This document shows, piece by piece, positions 1 to 11,700 of a stretch of DNA of 64,000 nucleotides (positions within the stretch are counted from its first letter, which is position 1; the number at the start of each line of letters is the position of its first letter). The stretch lies in the NCBI RefSeq assembly GCF_958450345.1, contig NC_088780.1, positions 162,112,726 through 162,176,725 on the forward strand, written 5' to 3'. The DNA comes from Calliphora vicina (lineage: Eukaryota > Arthropoda > Insecta > Diptera > Calliphoridae). The translations under genes and the position numbers were made by a program. Under the pieces are notes generated by a model, which worked only from the letters and a program-made list of their open reading frames with translations, did no database searches and had not been told where the DNA came from.

Positions 1-822
1 CTCGCCTTTAAAGACTCTAGCCACGGTTGTATTATTGTTTTCCAAACGTATGCGTTGTGCTTCATCATTGGACAAACTAGCCACTTCAGGGGTTTCTTGA
101 TAAAAGTTCTTTGTTAGAGTTGGACACATTGCCCATCGTTTCTTTCGCGCAACTTCGGCTTTTTCATTTAATGATTTCCAGTCAATTATGCCTCCATTAT
201 CTTCACTACTTTCCTCCTGAAACGTTGTGCCGCCACCACCACTATAGAAATCATTATCAGGCTTTCGATAATTTCCGCCTCCACCGCTACCGCCTCTTCC
301 ATAAGAATCACTATTTTCACTCGGCTCATTATAGCGGCTTTGATAGGAATTGCCCCTATCACGGTAACCGCCGCCATTAGTGCCACCATTACCACGTCCT
401 CCTCCACCTCCGCGGTTTTCGGACTTCTCCATTTGATCCTTAATACTATTCAATGCACTTTGAACATCACCTTCACTGTTACCAGACACTGTGGCGGTGC
501 CACTTCCTTTATCAAGATCAACACGAACATTATAATCCGTTTGTAGACGTTGAATATTGGAGCCTCCTCTGCCAATAATCATTCCAATACAATCACTACG
601 CAAGTCAATGGTTTCTTTGAACTCAAAATTTCGACTAGCATTACCACCTCTACCACCATCACGACCACGTTGCTCTCTACGATTACCAAAATCGTCATTT
701 CGTTTGTCTTGTCCCCATCGACTACTTGAGGCCGGGCTTCTTCGCCCGCCACTAAGATTTAAATCTTGTTCATGTGTTTGCACAGCACTACTACAGTTAT
801 CGTCTTCTTCCCAGTCAGACAT
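1..822 (-). CDS. KH-domain DEAD-box RNA helicase, DDX43-like, N-terminal part (runs off the left edge)
   Basis: The minus strand is open for 274 codons from an ATG at 822-820 to the window edge, so the helicase core itself is not visible. The N-terminus is acidic, then RG/GG-rich. A KH domain follows at about residues 66-130, with the nucleic-acid-binding GXXG loop seen as G-R-G-G at residues 84-87. A second glycine/arginine-rich linker follows. Residues ~220-274 read like the segment just before the DEAD-box core of DDX43 (HAGE) proteins: W-K-S-L, then K-K-R-W, K-N-F-Y and R-L-E-N-N-N. DDX43 proteins are ATP-dependent helicases that pair a KH domain with a DEAD core; the assignment here is inference from that layout. 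The first exon has no intron within the window. A tandem partial copy lies just upstream at 1095-1649. Confidence 0.85.
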   Translation of the reverse strand, partial: MSDWEEDDNCSSAVQTHEQDLNLSGGRRSPASSSRWGQDKRNDDFGNRREQRGRDGGRGGNASRNFEFKETIDLRSDCIGMIIGRGGSNIQRLQTDYNVRVDLDKGSGTATVSGNSEGDVQSALNSIKDQMEKSENRGGGGGRGNGGTNGGGYRDRGNSYQSRYNEPSENSDSYGRGGSGGGGNYRKPDNDFYSGGGGTTFQEESSEDNGGIIDWKSLNEKAEVARKKRWAMCPTLTKNFYQETPEVASLSNDEAQRIRLENNNTTVARVFKGE

Positions 823-1094
823 TTTAAAATGGGCTTACTTTTTCTTTAATTATCTGAAATATTTTTAAAAATTGCGAAATTTCTTCTCGTTTTACAAGAA
901 TCTCGTGTAGTAAAACATCAACTGAATCTAAAAACGGTAAATTTGCAAATTCCCCCAAACAAAAAAAAAAATAATAAAAAAAGAACAATTGTTGTTGTAT
1001 TTAAGGTTGCCAATATTTATTTTGATATAAGAACAATTAAAAGTATTGCCAAGTTTTTTAATACATAAAACACGCTTGCACGGTTGCCAAATTA

Positions 1095-1649
1095 TCAATA
1101 ATTTCCGCCGCCGCCACCTCTGCCGTAAGAATCATTATTTTCACGCGGCTCATAGCGGCTTTTGTATGAACTGCCCCTATCACCACCACGGTAGCCGCCG
1201 CCATCACCTCCTCCATAACCACGTCCACCGCCACCACCACCGCTGCTGCGACTTTCTGCTCTGTCCATTGTATCCTTAATATTATTCAATGCACTTTGGA
1301 CATCAGACTCACTGTTACCAGATACAGTGACGGTTCCACTGTTCTTATCGATGTCGACACGCACACTGTAATCTGTTTGTAGACGTTGAATATTCGAGCC
1401 ACCTCTGCCAATAATCATTCCAATGCAATCACTGCGTAGATCAATGGTTTCTTTAAAATCATAACTACGGCCGCCATTACCGCCTCTACCACCACCATCA
1501 CGACCACGCTGCTCTCTACGATTACCATAATCGTCACTTCTTTTGTCTTGTCCCCATCGACTGTTTGAAGGCGGGCTTCCACGGCTTGCATCTTCCTCAT
1601 AATGTGATTCCACAGCACTCCTACGATTATCATCTTCCCAGTTCGACAT
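1095..1649 (-). CDS. KH-only tandem paralogue of the DDX43-like gene (184 aa)
   Basis: This is a complete ORF, from an ATG at 1649-1647 to a TGA. It repeats the N-terminal half of the neighbouring helicase: acidic start, S-R-W-G-Q-D-K-R block, RG-rich stretch, KH domain with G-R-G-G at residues 81-84, and a Gly/Tyr/Arg tail. It ends at G-G-N-Y, exactly where the neighbour continues into the helicase linker, so the stop sits at the duplication breakpoint. There is no helicase core. In 66 aligned codons from the F-K-E-T block through the KH domain I count 18 silent and 9 replacement codon differences. The first 30 codons, with the GXXG loop, have 9 silent and 0 replacement. That pattern argues for selection on the protein rather than a drifting pseudogene. 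It could be a small RNA-binding protein; expression is unknown. The region just upstream of its ATG also resembles the region upstream of the helicase ATG, so the 5' control region was probably duplicated with it. Confidence 0.6.
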   Translation of the reverse strand: MSNWEDDNRRSAVESHYEEDASRGSPPSNSRWGQDKRSDDYGNRREQRGRDGGGRGGNGGRSYDFKETIDLRSDCIGMIIGRGGSNIQRLQTDYSVRVDIDKNSGTVTVSGNSESDVQSALNNIKDTMDRAESRSSGGGGGGRGYGGGDGGGYRGGDRGSSYKSRYEPRENNDSYGRGGGGGNY

Positions 1650-1774
1650 GTTAATTTTTTTTCAGTTTTTCTTTAATTTAAGAAATATTTTCAAAGATTG
1701 CCAAATTTCCTCTCGTTTTACAAGTAAGTATCTCGTGCTGTAAAACTGCAATTGATTGAGGCTAAAAACGGTGA

Positions 1775-2400
1775 AATGGCAAATACCACGAAACACCCCG
1801 AAACAAAAAACAATTGTTGTATTTGGAGTTGCCAACCTATATTTTGATAAAATAGAAAATGGAGTATATACAAAGCTGCCAGATTGTTCAACTTTATACT
1901 CCGGCTTATCTGACTCACGTTAAACACAATGCACACACGCCGTACATTTCTTATGAGACTGATTGATATGAATACCCGCCATTTCTCACTACGAAAAAAC
2001 AGTAAAAATAATGGTTTTGTTCAACTGACGATAAAACGCCAAATTCCACGAAACACCCCAAAACAACTGTTTAGAGTTGCCAATCAATATTCTGATAACA
2101 TATAAAATGGAGTTTATACAATGATGCCAGATTGGTTAACTTTATAGTCCGGCTTATCTGGCTCACGACAAACACAATACACACACCGTGCATTTCTGAT
2201 GAGACTGATGCGTTTGAATACCCGCCATTTCTCACTACGAAAAAAAACAATATAAAAAATGGGTTTGTTCAACGTGAGCCGACGATAATACGGCAAATTC
2301 CACGAAACACCCCGAAAAAACATAATTGTTGTGTTTAGAGTTGCCAATCATTATTTGTATAAAATAATAATTAAAAGTACTACCAAGTTTTTTTTGTAAT
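1775..2400. repeat. Tandem ~250 bp repeat upstream of the KH paralogue, about 2.4 copies
   Basis: Blocks recur in the same order: a CCACGAAACACCCC block near 1785, 2045 and 2297; a GGAGT-TATACA / TGCCAGATTG block at 1861 and 2109; and a CCGCCATTTCTCACTACGAA block near 1976 and 2222. Offsets are about 248-260 bp. The first block also lies in the region homologous to the helicase 5' flank, so this looks like amplification of the upstream flank on the side from which the minus-strand paralogue would be transcribed. Confidence 0.75.
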
Positions 2401-2511
2401 AGCGTTGCCTTTATCATTTATTTTAGTGCTTTTTAAAATTTTAGACTCGAAAAATATTGATGAAAAATGTAAATGAAACATTTTTGTCATGATTAAAAAC
2501 TATTAGGTATA

Positions 2512-2637
2512 CAGCCCAATTATGAAAAAAAAATTCCCCGGGAGTTTTCTCCCTTTTCTCATTTTTCCTATTCAAATTATATGTTAAAAAACGAAAAGGG
2601 AAAAACTCCCGGGGAATTTTTTATCATAATTGGACTG
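2512..2637. repeat. Short foldback MITE, ~126 bp
   Basis: The two halves are reverse complements over about 50 bp. The ends read CAGCCCAATTATGA and TCATAATTGGACTG, and both arms carry TTCCCCGGGAGTTTT. ATA lies on each side, compatible with a TA-type target site, but the superfamily is not certain. Confidence 0.7.
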
Positions 2638-2663
2638 ATAGTCTCCATTTATTAGTATTATGA

Positions 2664-2987
2664 GGTTATGACAAAATTGTTGGTCCTTTTGTTCAGACGA
2701 ATTTGTCTTGACATCATGTAGATTTTTCAGTAGTCGACTATTTCAATTGTGGTAATTTATGAAAAGTCGACTTTTCGAATTTTCTTAGTGTAAATAATAC
2801 ATATTTGCTACTGTAGACTCTTTAAAAACAATATTATAAAACAAAAAAAGCATATTTGACAGTTTATGTTGAAATTATTTCTTTAACCCACTGTCTATAT
2901 TAGACAAATATTTATTATAACAATTAATGATATTTGTTGTCAAGACAAAGTTGTCTGAGCAAAAGCACTAACAATTTTGTCATAACC
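2664..2987. repeat. MITE-like element with ~49 bp terminal inverted repeats
   Basis: The left end starts GGTTATGACAAAATTGTT and continues to TTGTCTTGAC. The right end is its near-perfect reverse complement, ending in AACAATTTTGTCATAACC. The interior is A+T-rich and non-coding. Confidence 0.7.
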
Positions 2988-3176
2988 ATAGAGAATAGAC
3001 ATAGAGCGGAAACTCTGCTGTCAAAGACCTAACTCAGTTGTCAGAAACTTTTGTGGTGAGAATGTATTAGTAGAAAAAACTATGTGAAAACAAAAACAAC
3101 ACTCGTATGTGTGATTAATTTGAGTAATATTTTTGTTTGAGTTTTTTTCTAGTTTCCGCTCTATGTTTCTCTATGG
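2986..3176. repeat. Inverted-repeat element, ~190 bp
   Basis: CCATAGAGAA plus ACATAGAGCGGAAACT at the left is mirrored at the right by AGTTTCCGCTCTATGT and TCTCTATGG. It abuts the preceding MITE, which suggests insertion at that element's edge. Confidence 0.6.
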
Positions 3177-3181
3177 AAAGG

Positions 3182-3810
3182 AGTTATTAAAACACATGGT
3201 TTAACAATCGTGTTAAAACCTTTCAAAACCCCAACCCATCATGTCCATATCTAACACTAACATCATGTTAGGTTAATGTTACACCCCGTCTACAACAGGC
3301 ATGAAATGCTGTTAAAACATGATGTTAAGACTTCATGTTAAATTATTAATATGTTAATGGTGGAGTATCGTACTCATGACAATATTAAGATATTTCATTA
3401 TTTTTTGATTGTCAGCGAAGCAAATTCTATAAAACATGGGAACTGTTCGTATAATCCAATGATTTTAAAAGTTTCTTCAACGTTAGCATCCATTTTTATT
3501 TATTTTTTGTTTTATAGTATTACAAAGCCAATCAATTTTTACACAATTTTCCACATTTATTTTACAGCTTTTATTTGTTTGTTTGTCGAATGAAAATTGT
3601 AAATGAAAAAAAAAGCAACTAAATGGCTGCTGTCAAGCTTAAAAGTCATTTCATGTTATAATAGAGTTGTTAAAACACATGGCTTAACAACCATGTTAAA
3701 ACATGAGAAAAACGCTAACATGATGTCTCTATACCTAACACTAACATCATGTTAGTGTTAATGTTTAGCATTTCATGCCTGTTGTAGACGGGGGTTAAGC
3801 ATTTCATGCC
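3182..3810. repeat. Pair of direct repeats about 476 bp apart, with an inverted end segment
   Basis: GAGTTNTTAAAACACATGG and TAACACTAACATCATGTTAG occur near 3181-3275 and again near 3665-3760 in the same order. A CCCGTCTACAACAGGCATG segment near 3285 recurs inverted near 3775-3793. No reading frame of note lies between. It could be a decayed transposon with complex termini. Confidence 0.5.
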
Positions 3811-3854
3811 GGTTGTAGACATAGTATAACGAAACAATAATACTAATAAATAGG

Positions 3855-3916
3855 GTCTATACCTGATAATTTTTTATCTTGACGTTTAGCATGATAAAGA
3901 ATTATCAGGTATAGAC
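3855..3916. repeat. Perfect-armed hairpin, 62 bp
   Basis: GTCTATACCTGATAATT at the left and AATTATCAGGTATAGAC at the right are exact 17 bp reverse complements around a ~28 bp centre. It could be a minimal MITE; no gene context supports a regulatory role. Confidence 0.6.
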
Positions 3917-4693
3917 AGGGCGTAAAAAATGGCTTTATTGGATAGACAATTTTATGACATCAATGTTAAAATATAATTTTGGACATGTGGACGTCACGGC
4001 TGGCGCGTATAAGGCATAATCTGGAATACCAATTTTCACAAACTTTTCGCAACATTTGCGGCCGTATTTCGACAAAACTCTTCGTATTGATTTTCAGGTG
4101 ACATTTTCCTTCGCTAACTTTTAACAACATTCAACACTCAGCAACTTGCTGTCATTTTGCTGTATTTTTCGTCAGTACTTTTTGAAATGAAAAGTTAACA
4201 TTGCTGTTAATAGTATAAATAGCATAAATAGTCAACCTTACGACGTTTTTAGATTTTTAAAAAGTCGACTTTTCGATCCTTCATTTTACAATTTTTTGAA
4301 AAGTCGACTTTTAGACTTTTAGCTACACATATCCGAATAAGTTATTTATTTAATTTCTACTACTATTTCCAATAGCTCTGACAATTGAAAGTAACCATAC
4401 TACGATTTTTGGCAACTCTGCATGAGATGAATGATTTTTTTTTATCATATTGCAGAAAGAGAGCAAGTGTGGCAGCGATGGCAAATGAAATTAAAAATTG
4501 TACCGAACAGTATTTCAAATTATACTTTTTCGACACATATTGTCCCAAAGTAAATTAATAAAGTAGACTCAGTAGAACAGCTGACTATTTTTTTTACTTT
4601 GGTCTAATCTGTCAATTCACTTGTGGTTGTTGTGGCGAAAAATACAACAAGCCCAAAAGCAAAAACAACAACAGGCAACTTTGACAGCTCAGA

Positions 4694-4877
4694 CCAAGGC
4701 GTATTTAACAAGGTGACAGCAGTGGCGAATTGAAATAAATACAGGCGAATTCACTTATTTTTTATATATAGAGTTTGACATACGGGCGTACGGACGAATA
4801 TTTTTTATATATGTAGTTTGACATTTGTGCGTGCTATTTCTATAATCAGCTGTGCTACCTTATTAAATGCACCTTGG
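4694..4877. repeat. MITE-like element with CCAAGG ends, ~184 bp
   Basis: The left end reads CCAAGGCGTATTTAACAAGG; the right end is the reverse complement of CCAAGGTGCATTTAATAAGG. Both ends then run into a GACAGC/CAGCTG stretch. A degraded relative seems to lie near 7910-7975. Confidence 0.6.
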
Positions 4878-4879
4878 CT

Positions 4880-6585
4880 CAGACCTTAAACCAAAAACAA
4901 AATTGCTTGTGGTTTTTGTAAATGTTGTATTTGTTGTAGTACTGTCGCTACTTTATTAATTTACTTTGTATTGTCCCAAATCAATTTTTTATGAAACTTT
5001 ATACATATTCAAAATTTACTAAATTGACATCGAATTTTGGTAATCATAGGTGTAAAATTTAATTTTAATATGGTTTGAGTTATCATATTAAAATTATATC
5101 CGAATATTTAAGATCGAATAATTATTATTTTGGGAGATATTTATGATTATAATGAATTATGGATATAAATTAGTTCCTAGATATTTTATATTACATATAG
5201 TTTGTAACATATTAATTAATTGCAAAAGAACCCAAAAAATGTTTTTTTATTACAGAAATAAAAGTGTTTGAAGAGCTAAACATCAGATTTTGTATATCCT
5301 CTAAATAAATGACCCGATAACTAAAAACAGTGAGCTTTTGAAGCAAATTAATACAAAACAATCACTTAGAATCTGCTAGAAAGACCAAGTCCAGCTAGTA
5401 TTTATTGTTAACTGTATTTTCTAAGTTACATATAATTTAAAAAAATGTACTGAGACATTGATGTACCGTTGAGCTTTTAAGTATTTAAGTGTACCAAAAA
5501 AAGTACAATTGTACCAACTTTGCCATCCCTGAAGTGTAGTGTAATTTTTCCACACTGTCGGAGAGCAAACAATTATTTCAGTCTCCAAGATTTTGTTTAA
5601 ATTGTGCAATTGTGAAAAATAATTAATAAAATGGAAAATTATTTCAAATGTAAACAATTAATTGTGTTAATCAATCATAAACAATAAATGTATATCATAA
5701 ATAAATGTAAGTTTGTGCGATGATAAATGAAAATTACGGCATACAAGGAAAAAAGAAAGATTTTTTTCTTTTATGTGCACAAAAGCAAATAGGAATAAAA
5801 AGATACAACAAAGCAAAGCTCACGAAAGTAGATTCAACAAAACGAATTGTTGTGTGGAAGGGATGGACGGACAATGGAATTGTGAATGACCGAATACAAA
5901 TAAATATTCGGCAATTTTGTGTTAAAACACCAACAAAAAAAATATAATTAATTGCAGATAATCAGGTTTTTTGTGACAAAACTTAATTGGATTCCTAATT
6001 TTTTAATACACAATTGAGAATATTCGTTAAAGTAATTTTTTCATAAATAAATATTCTTTAATGAAATATTAATTCTGTGTGTGGTAAAGAGTTCACCTGA
6101 CAAAGAATACTTTGACAATTGGATTAATTTGTTCTTGTTTTAATCCTTGCAGTGATATGGTAACTCTATTGCAATAAAGAAAAAATTAGGATGAAATAAT
6201 AAAAAGAACAAGAAGAGGATAGTGGTAAGAGTTGCCAGCTTTTGTATAAAAATAGATTTTAAGGTTTTCATAAAATTGCAGGTGTCAATAAGCACCTTTT
6301 AATCTCATAACGACAAATCATAAAAGCAGCTAAGTTTAGTTTATAAGGGCAGTGTACAAAGAGTATGCTTCCACCCGGATAACTTTTTCTCACTTAATAT
6401 TTAACATTTTGTCCGGTCTCTTAATTTAGAAGTTATGGGACTTTAAAGTCTTCATATAAAATAGTACACATCTCCAATAATTTATAAATTGTGTTTCAAA
6501 ATATTTTTCATTTGATATATGGTACATATTATATATCAGAACTGCCTTATTTAAAATAATGAAATCACACTTATCGTTGTTGGCG
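4880..6585. other. Intergenic, no gene recognised
   Basis: A+T-rich sequence with only short chance ORFs. I see no domain, splice-consistent exon series or clear transposon ends here. Confidence 0.6.
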
Positions 6586-6662
6586 TAAACGTTTTACTCC
6601 TACCACAGTTTCGTACAAGATTAAAGAAACAATTTGCATTTTATCTTTAATCTAGTCCGAGA
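6586..6662. repeat. Fragment of the repeat family also at 33,963-34,164
   Basis: The segment around ACAGTTTCGTAC, GATTAAAGAA and ATCTTTAATCTAGT is the reverse complement of the centre of the TIR element at 33,963-34,164. Only the core is recognisable here. Confidence 0.5.
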
Positions 6663-6751
6663 CTCTTGTATGCGCCAGTTTTGTCGCGTACAAAAATGTT
6701 TGTTGTAAATATGTTATTTATTTTAAATAAAGAAATTTATTTTCATTATTT

Positions 6752-7532
6752 TTATACCCTTCAGCTTCGTGAGAAGGGTATATATAAGTTTGTCATTCCG
6801 TTTGTAATTTCTTCATTTTTCATTTCCGACCCTATAAAGTATATATATTCTGGATCCTTATAGATAGCGGAGTCGATTAAGCCATGTCCGTCTGTCTGTC
6901 TGTCCGTCTGTCTGTCTGTCTGTCTGTTGAAATCAGTTTTCTGAAGACCCCAGATATCTTCGGGATCCAAATCTTCAATAATTCTGTCAGAGATGCTTTC
7001 GAGAATTTTGCTATTTAAAATCAGCAAAATCGGTCCACAAATGGCTGAGATATGAGGAAAAAACCAAGACAACCTCGATTTTTGACCTATTTTTTTACCT
7101 ATATCTGGATTACTAAGACATTAATATAGACAATATGGATATCTAATGATAGATATTTCAAAGACATTTGCAACGACGTATATAAGACCATAGTAAGTTG
7201 GACCTACAATGGGTCAAAATCGGGAAAAAAATTTTGAACCCGAATTTTTAAAAAAAATAAAAAAAATTGAAAAAACCAAAAAAAAATTTTATAATTTAAA
7301 AAAAAAAAAATTTTAAAATTTAAAAAAAAAAATTTAAATTTAAAAAAAAAAATTTTAAATTTAAAAAAAAAATTTAAAATAACAATGGAAAAATTTTTTT
7401 TTTGAAAAAAATCAAAAAACAACTGGAAAAAAAATTTAATTTTGTTTACCTAAAAATATTTAAAATTTTGAAGTATAATTTGGTGAAGGGTATATAAGAT
7501 TCGGCACAGCCGAATATAGCACTCTTACTTGT
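6752..7532 (+). mobile_element. Mini-me / DINE-1-like non-autonomous element, full length
   Basis: It starts TTTATACCCTTCAG...GAAGGGTATATA and contains a (TA)n-like GTATATATATTC tract. The core GCGGAGTCGATTAAGCCATG comes next, then a (GTCY)n microsatellite at about 6885-6927, and a 3' palindrome ATTCGGCACAGCCGAAT before CTTACTTGTT. Mini-me elements are known in Diptera for carrying two proto-microsatellites, (TA)n and (GTCY)n, around a conserved core, and the Drosophila DINE-1 relatives are classed as Helitron-like; applying that here is inference. An unusual stretch of alternating A and T runs expands positions 7225-7440. Confidence 0.75.
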
Positions 7533-7539
7533 TAAATTT

Positions 7540-8356
7540 AATTAGATCGCCAATAACCTAGCCTATTATAGGCCAAATGGTACAATTAAAACAATAAAAT
7601 ACAAAATAGTCTTAGAAATAATAGCTATCCAATGTAAATGAACAAATTTATAACAAAAAATGTATATAATAATAATAATTTTTGGTAAAAAAATGAGTTA
7701 ATTACGATATAAATAAAAAAATAAAAATAATTGAAATCGAATCGACCAATTACATTGGTTTTATGGAGGATTCTATGTCACAGCTACTCACCTGAGTTTA
7801 TTTAATACACAATTTTATATTTTTAAGTTGAATTATTTGCAAAATTTTATTATTTTTAATTTAAAAATAAATATTTTTTGACATAAACAAATAAATACTA
7901 ATCAGCTGTGTTTGTAACTACACCTTGGAATCAAGCTTCTCATTGTTATTAAGGCGTATTGTAGTAAGGAGAACTCAGTGCTTTAGTTCTGGCCGATACT
8001 GTATATAAGTTGATTTCCTGAATACTCAAAGATTAGAAGTTATAATAAAAAAAGTAAAACTCCTTAGGTTTCTTCATACATTTCTTTTGTGCAATACACT
8101 ATAATGCCCACATTTAAAAATCCCTTTTTTAATGTCCCCGCACAATACATAATCCCTTTTTCAATGGTATCTCAGCTATGACCGACGGGAAAATGAAAAT
8201 GGCGTTCCTTTTGTTATCCGTGCAGCTGGGGAAATGTGTTTTTAAAATGCACTAAAAAGTGATAAATTTAATTTAAAATAAAAACAATAGAAAATTAATA
8301 AAACAAAAGTTTACATTTGTAATAATAACAAAACATTTGTTTTATATTTGTTGCAG
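7540..8356. other. Intergenic region upstream of FBXO11
   Basis: A+T-rich, with a degraded CCAAGG-family fragment near 7910-7975 and no coding signal. A pyrimidine-rich tract ending in TTGCAG at 8351-8356 resembles a splice acceptor, so an upstream untranslated exon may lie here. Confidence 0.4.
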
Positions 8357-8727
8357 ATATTTTGGTGTTTAATACAGCGACCGTGAAAAATAGAGCAATT
8401 TTAAACATGAATAAATAATTCAACATTAAAGATTGTGAACAAAAAAATTGTTCGTCGTTTTGTGTGCAGAGAAGCAGAAGAAGAAGAAGGGTTGAATATC
8501 GCGGATGGTTGATTGAATTTGTGTATAAGTGTAAATTTATTGAAATCTAAAGGAAACAAACACATATACTACCACACAAAGGCTACAACAACCACAACAA
8601 CGACGAACATACAACAATTTTGCATAAAATTTTAGCAAATACAGAACAAAAACAACTAGAAACAATAACAACACAGTAAAAGAGGAACAAATACACGCAC
8701 ACAAACACAAAATCCAACTTGGGCAAA
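8357..8727 (+). other. Probable 5' untranslated region of FBXO11
   Basis: This follows an acceptor-like tract and runs uninterrupted to the first ATG. It is rich in ACAACAA-type runs, common in fly leaders. No unambiguous TATA box or initiator is visible, so the transcription start is not placed. Confidence 0.4.
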
Positions 8728-11700
8728 ATGCCTAGTGCCTCTTTTACATCATCGCGCTCCTATGTGCGACGTTCCAGACGAAAGGGTGCCAATCGTATTG
8801 CATTACCAAATCGTCCAACGGGTAAGCCAATTAATATTTGTGAAATAAAACCAATATGAATGACTTACATATTTGTGTGTCTGATTTTAATTTTTAAGGA
8901 AACATTATGGATCCCATGCTCCAAAATTCGGCTTCAACGTCAGCATCACAATTAAATGCAAATTTAATGCAAAATCACTCGGCCATGTCTACGTCAGCTG
9001 CATCTACATCTTCTGCCATAGCTTCCGCTTCTGTCGCCTCATCGGCAAATACAAACACAAATGCAGCATCGTCAACATCGTCTTCAACTTCCGCATCGTC
9101 ATCTTCGTCATGTACATCCAGTAGTGTTGGCGTTTTATTATCCCTGAAACAGTCTTTAGCATCGTCTTCCTCAGTCGATATGTATGATGCAGCCGGACCA
9201 TCGTGTTCGAAATCACAGTCGGGTGCTTCATGTTCACATTCATCGTCGTCGTCTTCAAACACAGCCCTGGCTCAATTGGGTTCGAGCTCAGCGAATGCCT
9301 CGGCATGTAATCAAATGCCATCATTCAATACCCCCTCTTCACCGGAGTATGTTGGTATGCACATAAATGATAACGAAGCCGGACCTTCTGGTAGTGGTAA
9401 GAATTTGTTTAACAACAAGAGATTTAATTTTTTTTAAATTAAAAAAATTAATCAGGTAGCCATTAAATAATCTGAAATGGTTCTTGAACAAGTTCTAAAA
9501 ATTTTCCTGATAAAATCAACCATTTAGAATCGTGGTAGCCAACTTTTAAAATAATAATACCTAAATACTTTTTTACTTTTCTTGAAACTAACATTTTATA
9601 AGAATTTGTTTAAACTATTTTAATTTTTCCTTTTTTGAATTTGATTCCCATCAATATTTATTTATGCATTTTACATTTTTAGCATTTTCTTCCTCATCAC
9701 TACTGGGCAGCGGTGGAAATCCGGCTGCTTCTTCTTCGCCATTAAATTCATCATCGTCATCATCTTCTTGTGTACATCAACCGCCATACGATTTACGAAG
9801 TAAATTGCCTGCCAACAGTAATCACGATCAATGGTCGACATCAGTATTGTCCTCAAACATTTCTTCCTCTACACCCTCCTCCTCCACCTCAGCATCGTCC
9901 TCCTCATCGGCCAATAACACATCATGCTCCATGAGCATTTCAACTGGAGTGATTGTGGGCCCATCATCTGGCTCAAATTTAACAAATAATAATTTACCAT
10001 CGGGCTCATCGTCATCATCATCCTCCTCTAACAATCAGACAGCAGCTGTTATACATGCACCCTGCACTAATGCCTCGTTTCCGGTGAATAATGCTCACAC
10101 AACAGGTGCACCTGTAACACACCCGCCAACCGTACACAGTTCCATACCACAACAGCATTGCAGTGCTCTCCCCATTGGAGGCTCTGATACCAATAGTTTT
10201 ATGTTGCCGGCACGCAAGAGATCGAGGCGTCTGTATGCGATTAGTGTAGATACGGCTCTAATGTCACCTCCTAGTATGTCCAACTCCTTCAATGGTCCTT
10301 CGGCAGCTCAATATTTGCAGTACGAATTACCCGATGAAGTTTTATTGGTAATATTCTCCTACCTACTGGAACAGGATCTGTGTCATTTGGCTCAAGTCTG
10401 CAAACGTTTCAACACAATTTCCAACGACACCGAGCTGTGGAGACGTTTGTATCAGTCGGTCTTTGAATACGATTTGCCCCTTTTCAATCCCGAGATTTCC
10501 AAGTTTGTCTTTGAGAAACCTGAAGATTCGGAATATGCCAATGCCTGGAAGGAGAGTTTCCGCCAACTGTATCGTGGTGTACATGTTAGGCCGGGCTATC
10601 AAAATAAAAAATACCCCGGACGTTCCATAGTGTTCTTTGATACCATACAGGCCGCTTTAGATTATCCCGAGGAGAGAGCTGCTTCAGTGGGGGCAGCCTC
10701 TACTTCAAGTGCTGTGATCAATGCTGGACTTTCGAATCCCTCGGCTGGAGGAGCTAGTGTCAATGCTTTGTCCAACATGTACGAAGATGCTGTTCCGCCG
10801 CTCGATCATCCGGGTCCCTTGATATTTTTACATGCTGGCCATTACAAAGGAGAATATCTCTTCATTGATTCGGATGTGGCGTTAATCGGTGCAGCTCCTG
10901 GCAATGTAGCCGAAGCAGTGGTACTTGAACGTGAAGCTGGTTCCACCGTCATGTTTGTCGAGGGTGCCAAATACGCTTATGTCGGCTACTTGACTCTCAA
11001 GTTTTCGCCCGATGTCACATCCACTGTATCGCATCACAAACACTACTGCCTTGACATTGGAGAAAATTGTTCGCCCACCGTGGACAATTGCATCATACGC
11101 AGTTCATCGGTGGTGGGCGCAGCCGTGTGTGTTGGTGGCGTCAATGCAAATCCCATTATACGCAATTGCGACATTAGTGATTGTGAGAATGTGGGTCTCT
11201 ATGTGACAGATTATGCTCAGGGCACTTATGAACACAACGAAATTAGTCGCAACGCCTTGGCTGGCATCTGGGTGAAGAACTTCGCTAGTCCTATAATGCG
11301 TGAAAATCATATACATCATGGCAGGGATGTGGGCATATTTACATTTGAAAATGGCATGGTAAGTTTTAAGATTTTCTTTCTTATTAATTTATAAATTATT
11401 GATAACAATTTGAATTTCTTAGGGTTACTTTGAAAAGAACGATATACACAATAATCGTATAGCTGGTTTTGAGGTTAAAGCCGGTGCTAACCCCACAGTG
11501 GTGAAATGTGAAATACACCATGGCCAGACGGGTGGTATTTATGTGCACGAAAATGGATTGGGGCAATTTATCGAAAACCGAATACACTCCAATAACTTTG
11601 CTGGTAAATATATTTAAAAAACACCCATATTTAAAGTAAGAACAATGAGATTTTTAAATTATGATTTATTTAAAGGTGTTTGGATAACATCTAATAGCAA

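Noticed and set aside
111..407. Short ORFs on both strands opposite the helicase N-terminus
   Set aside because: They are shadows of the 274-codon minus-strand frame; their Met/Val/Ile-rich or His-rich composition comes from antisense Gly/Arg codons.
7204..7422. 72-codon Phe/Lys-rich ORF
   Set aside because: It is a translation of alternating A and T runs inside the mini-me-like element.
8975..9324. Acidic antisense ORFs opposite FBXO11 exon 2
   Set aside because: They mirror serine-rich codons of the sense strand and have no domain of their own.
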